6,083 bases of DNA from the NCBI GenBank assembly GCA_947254665.1, contig CAMYEJ010000081.1:1-6083 (forward strand), in the 5' to 3' direction. This document shows, in pieces, positions 5,706 to 6,083 of this stretch. The position numbers and the translations under genes were made by a program. The notes under the pieces were generated by a model. It was not told the DNA's origin. It was given only the letters and a program-made list of their open reading frames with translations, and searched no databases. Origin of the DNA: an uncultured Peptoniphilus sp. GTDB taxonomy: Bacteria; Bacillota; Clostridia; Tissierellales; Peptoniphilaceae. How positions within the stretch are numbered: the first letter of the stretch is position 1; each line of letters starts with the position of its first letter.

Positions 5706-6083
5706 CAAGACACCTCAATACAATCTTTTCCACCAGGTATGAAATCAGCACTGTAAAAATACTGAAGGTCAAAAGTTCATTTAAATCCAAGTATATTTTG
5801 GATTCGTAGATTCTAGTGCCGAGACCATGCTCCGGATGAGATATTACCTCCGCAGCAACAGAAGCCTTAAAAGCCATGCCGATTGCCACTGAAAGAGCCG
5901 CTTTTAAATAGGTCATCAGATGATCCATGTAAATATATTTAAAAATTAAATATTTCTTCGCCCGATACATCTTTGCCATGAAGATGTATTCTTCGTCTAT
6001 ATTTTTTATGCCTTCCATAATATTTGTAAACACTATTTGAAGACTTACAATTGAAGCGGTGACAATATTTAAATATTTGGAAC
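5692..6083 (-). CDS. ABC importer permease, nitrate/sulfonate/taurine-like (5' end outside window)
   Basis: This is the C-terminal 129 residues of an inner-membrane permease. The frame stays open to the right edge of the window, so the GTG at 6033 is an internal valine and not the start. The segment VTASIVSLQIVFTNIM looks like a membrane helix. Next comes a cytoplasmic EAA-type coupling loop (around FMAKMYRAKKYLIF), then a helix around LSVAIGMAFKASVAAEVI and a last helix around LLTFSIFTVLISYLVEKI. The run of small and acidic residues ASVAAEVI, followed by GLGTRIYESKIYLDLNELL, is typical of the SsuC/TauC-like permease family, especially clostridial members. In the coupling loop the usual E-A-A and downstream Gly appear as F-M-A and Arg, which is a divergent version. 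The stop overlaps the start of the following ATPase gene by 14 bp, so the two are very likely one transporter. The substrate cannot be told from this fragment; the binding protein is probably encoded to the right. Confidence 0.88.
   Translation of the reverse strand, partial: SKYLNIVTASIVSLQIVFTNIMEGIKNIDEEYIFMAKMYRAKKYLIFKYIYMDHLMTYLKAALSVAIGMAFKASVAAEVISHPEHGLGTRIYESKIYLDLNELLTFSIFTVLISYLVEKIVLRCLDARD

Noticed and set aside
6031..6033. GTG at 6033 as start of a 113-residue permease
   Set aside because: The frame continues upstream to the window edge with membrane-helix sequence, so the gene is cut by the window and this codon is an internal Val.

Overview
This window is from an AT-rich genome. 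All of its genes lie on the minus strand in one tightly packed transcription unit that reads from right to left. Low GC, strong AGGAGG-like ribosome binding sites and the protein families present suggest an anaerobic member of the Bacillota (Clostridia or Tissierellia type). This is inference from family resemblance, since the window holds no rRNA or other taxonomic marker.

Order of transcription: (1) the C-terminal part of an ABC permease of the nitrate/sulfonate/taurine-like importer class, cut by the right edge (5692-6083); (2) its unusually short ATPase (5145-5705); (3) a 100-residue single-domain cupin (4846-5148); (4) a LolD/MacB-type ABC ATPase (4143-4844); (5) a 1333-residue FtsX/MacB-type permease with a very large extracytoplasmic coiled-coil insert (140-4141). 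A rho-independent terminator (about 104-139) follows the last stop. Successive genes overlap by 14 bp, overlap by 4 bp, or are separated by 1 bp. There is no room for internal promoters between genes, and translational coupling is likely throughout. The first 100 bases, past the terminator, hold no supportable gene.

Genes 1-2 look like the end of a small-molecule importer whose binding protein and promoter would lie to the right of the window. Genes 4-5 form a complete ATPase plus permease pair of the MacB (type VII) class, which uses ATP hydrolysis to move extracytoplasmic parts rather than to pump substrate through a membrane channel. The cupin sits between the two systems and its job is unknown.

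The most striking object is the stalk of the large permease. Two long runs of xxxLxxG heptads (17 and 18 uninterrupted copies) flank a central region. Each run is interrupted once by an 11-residue unit, at mirror-image positions. The midpoint of these interruptions falls on a predicted turn at about residues 510-514. This points to an antiparallel helical hairpin, by arithmetic about 37 nm long if straight, which is comparable with the thickness of a Gram-positive wall.
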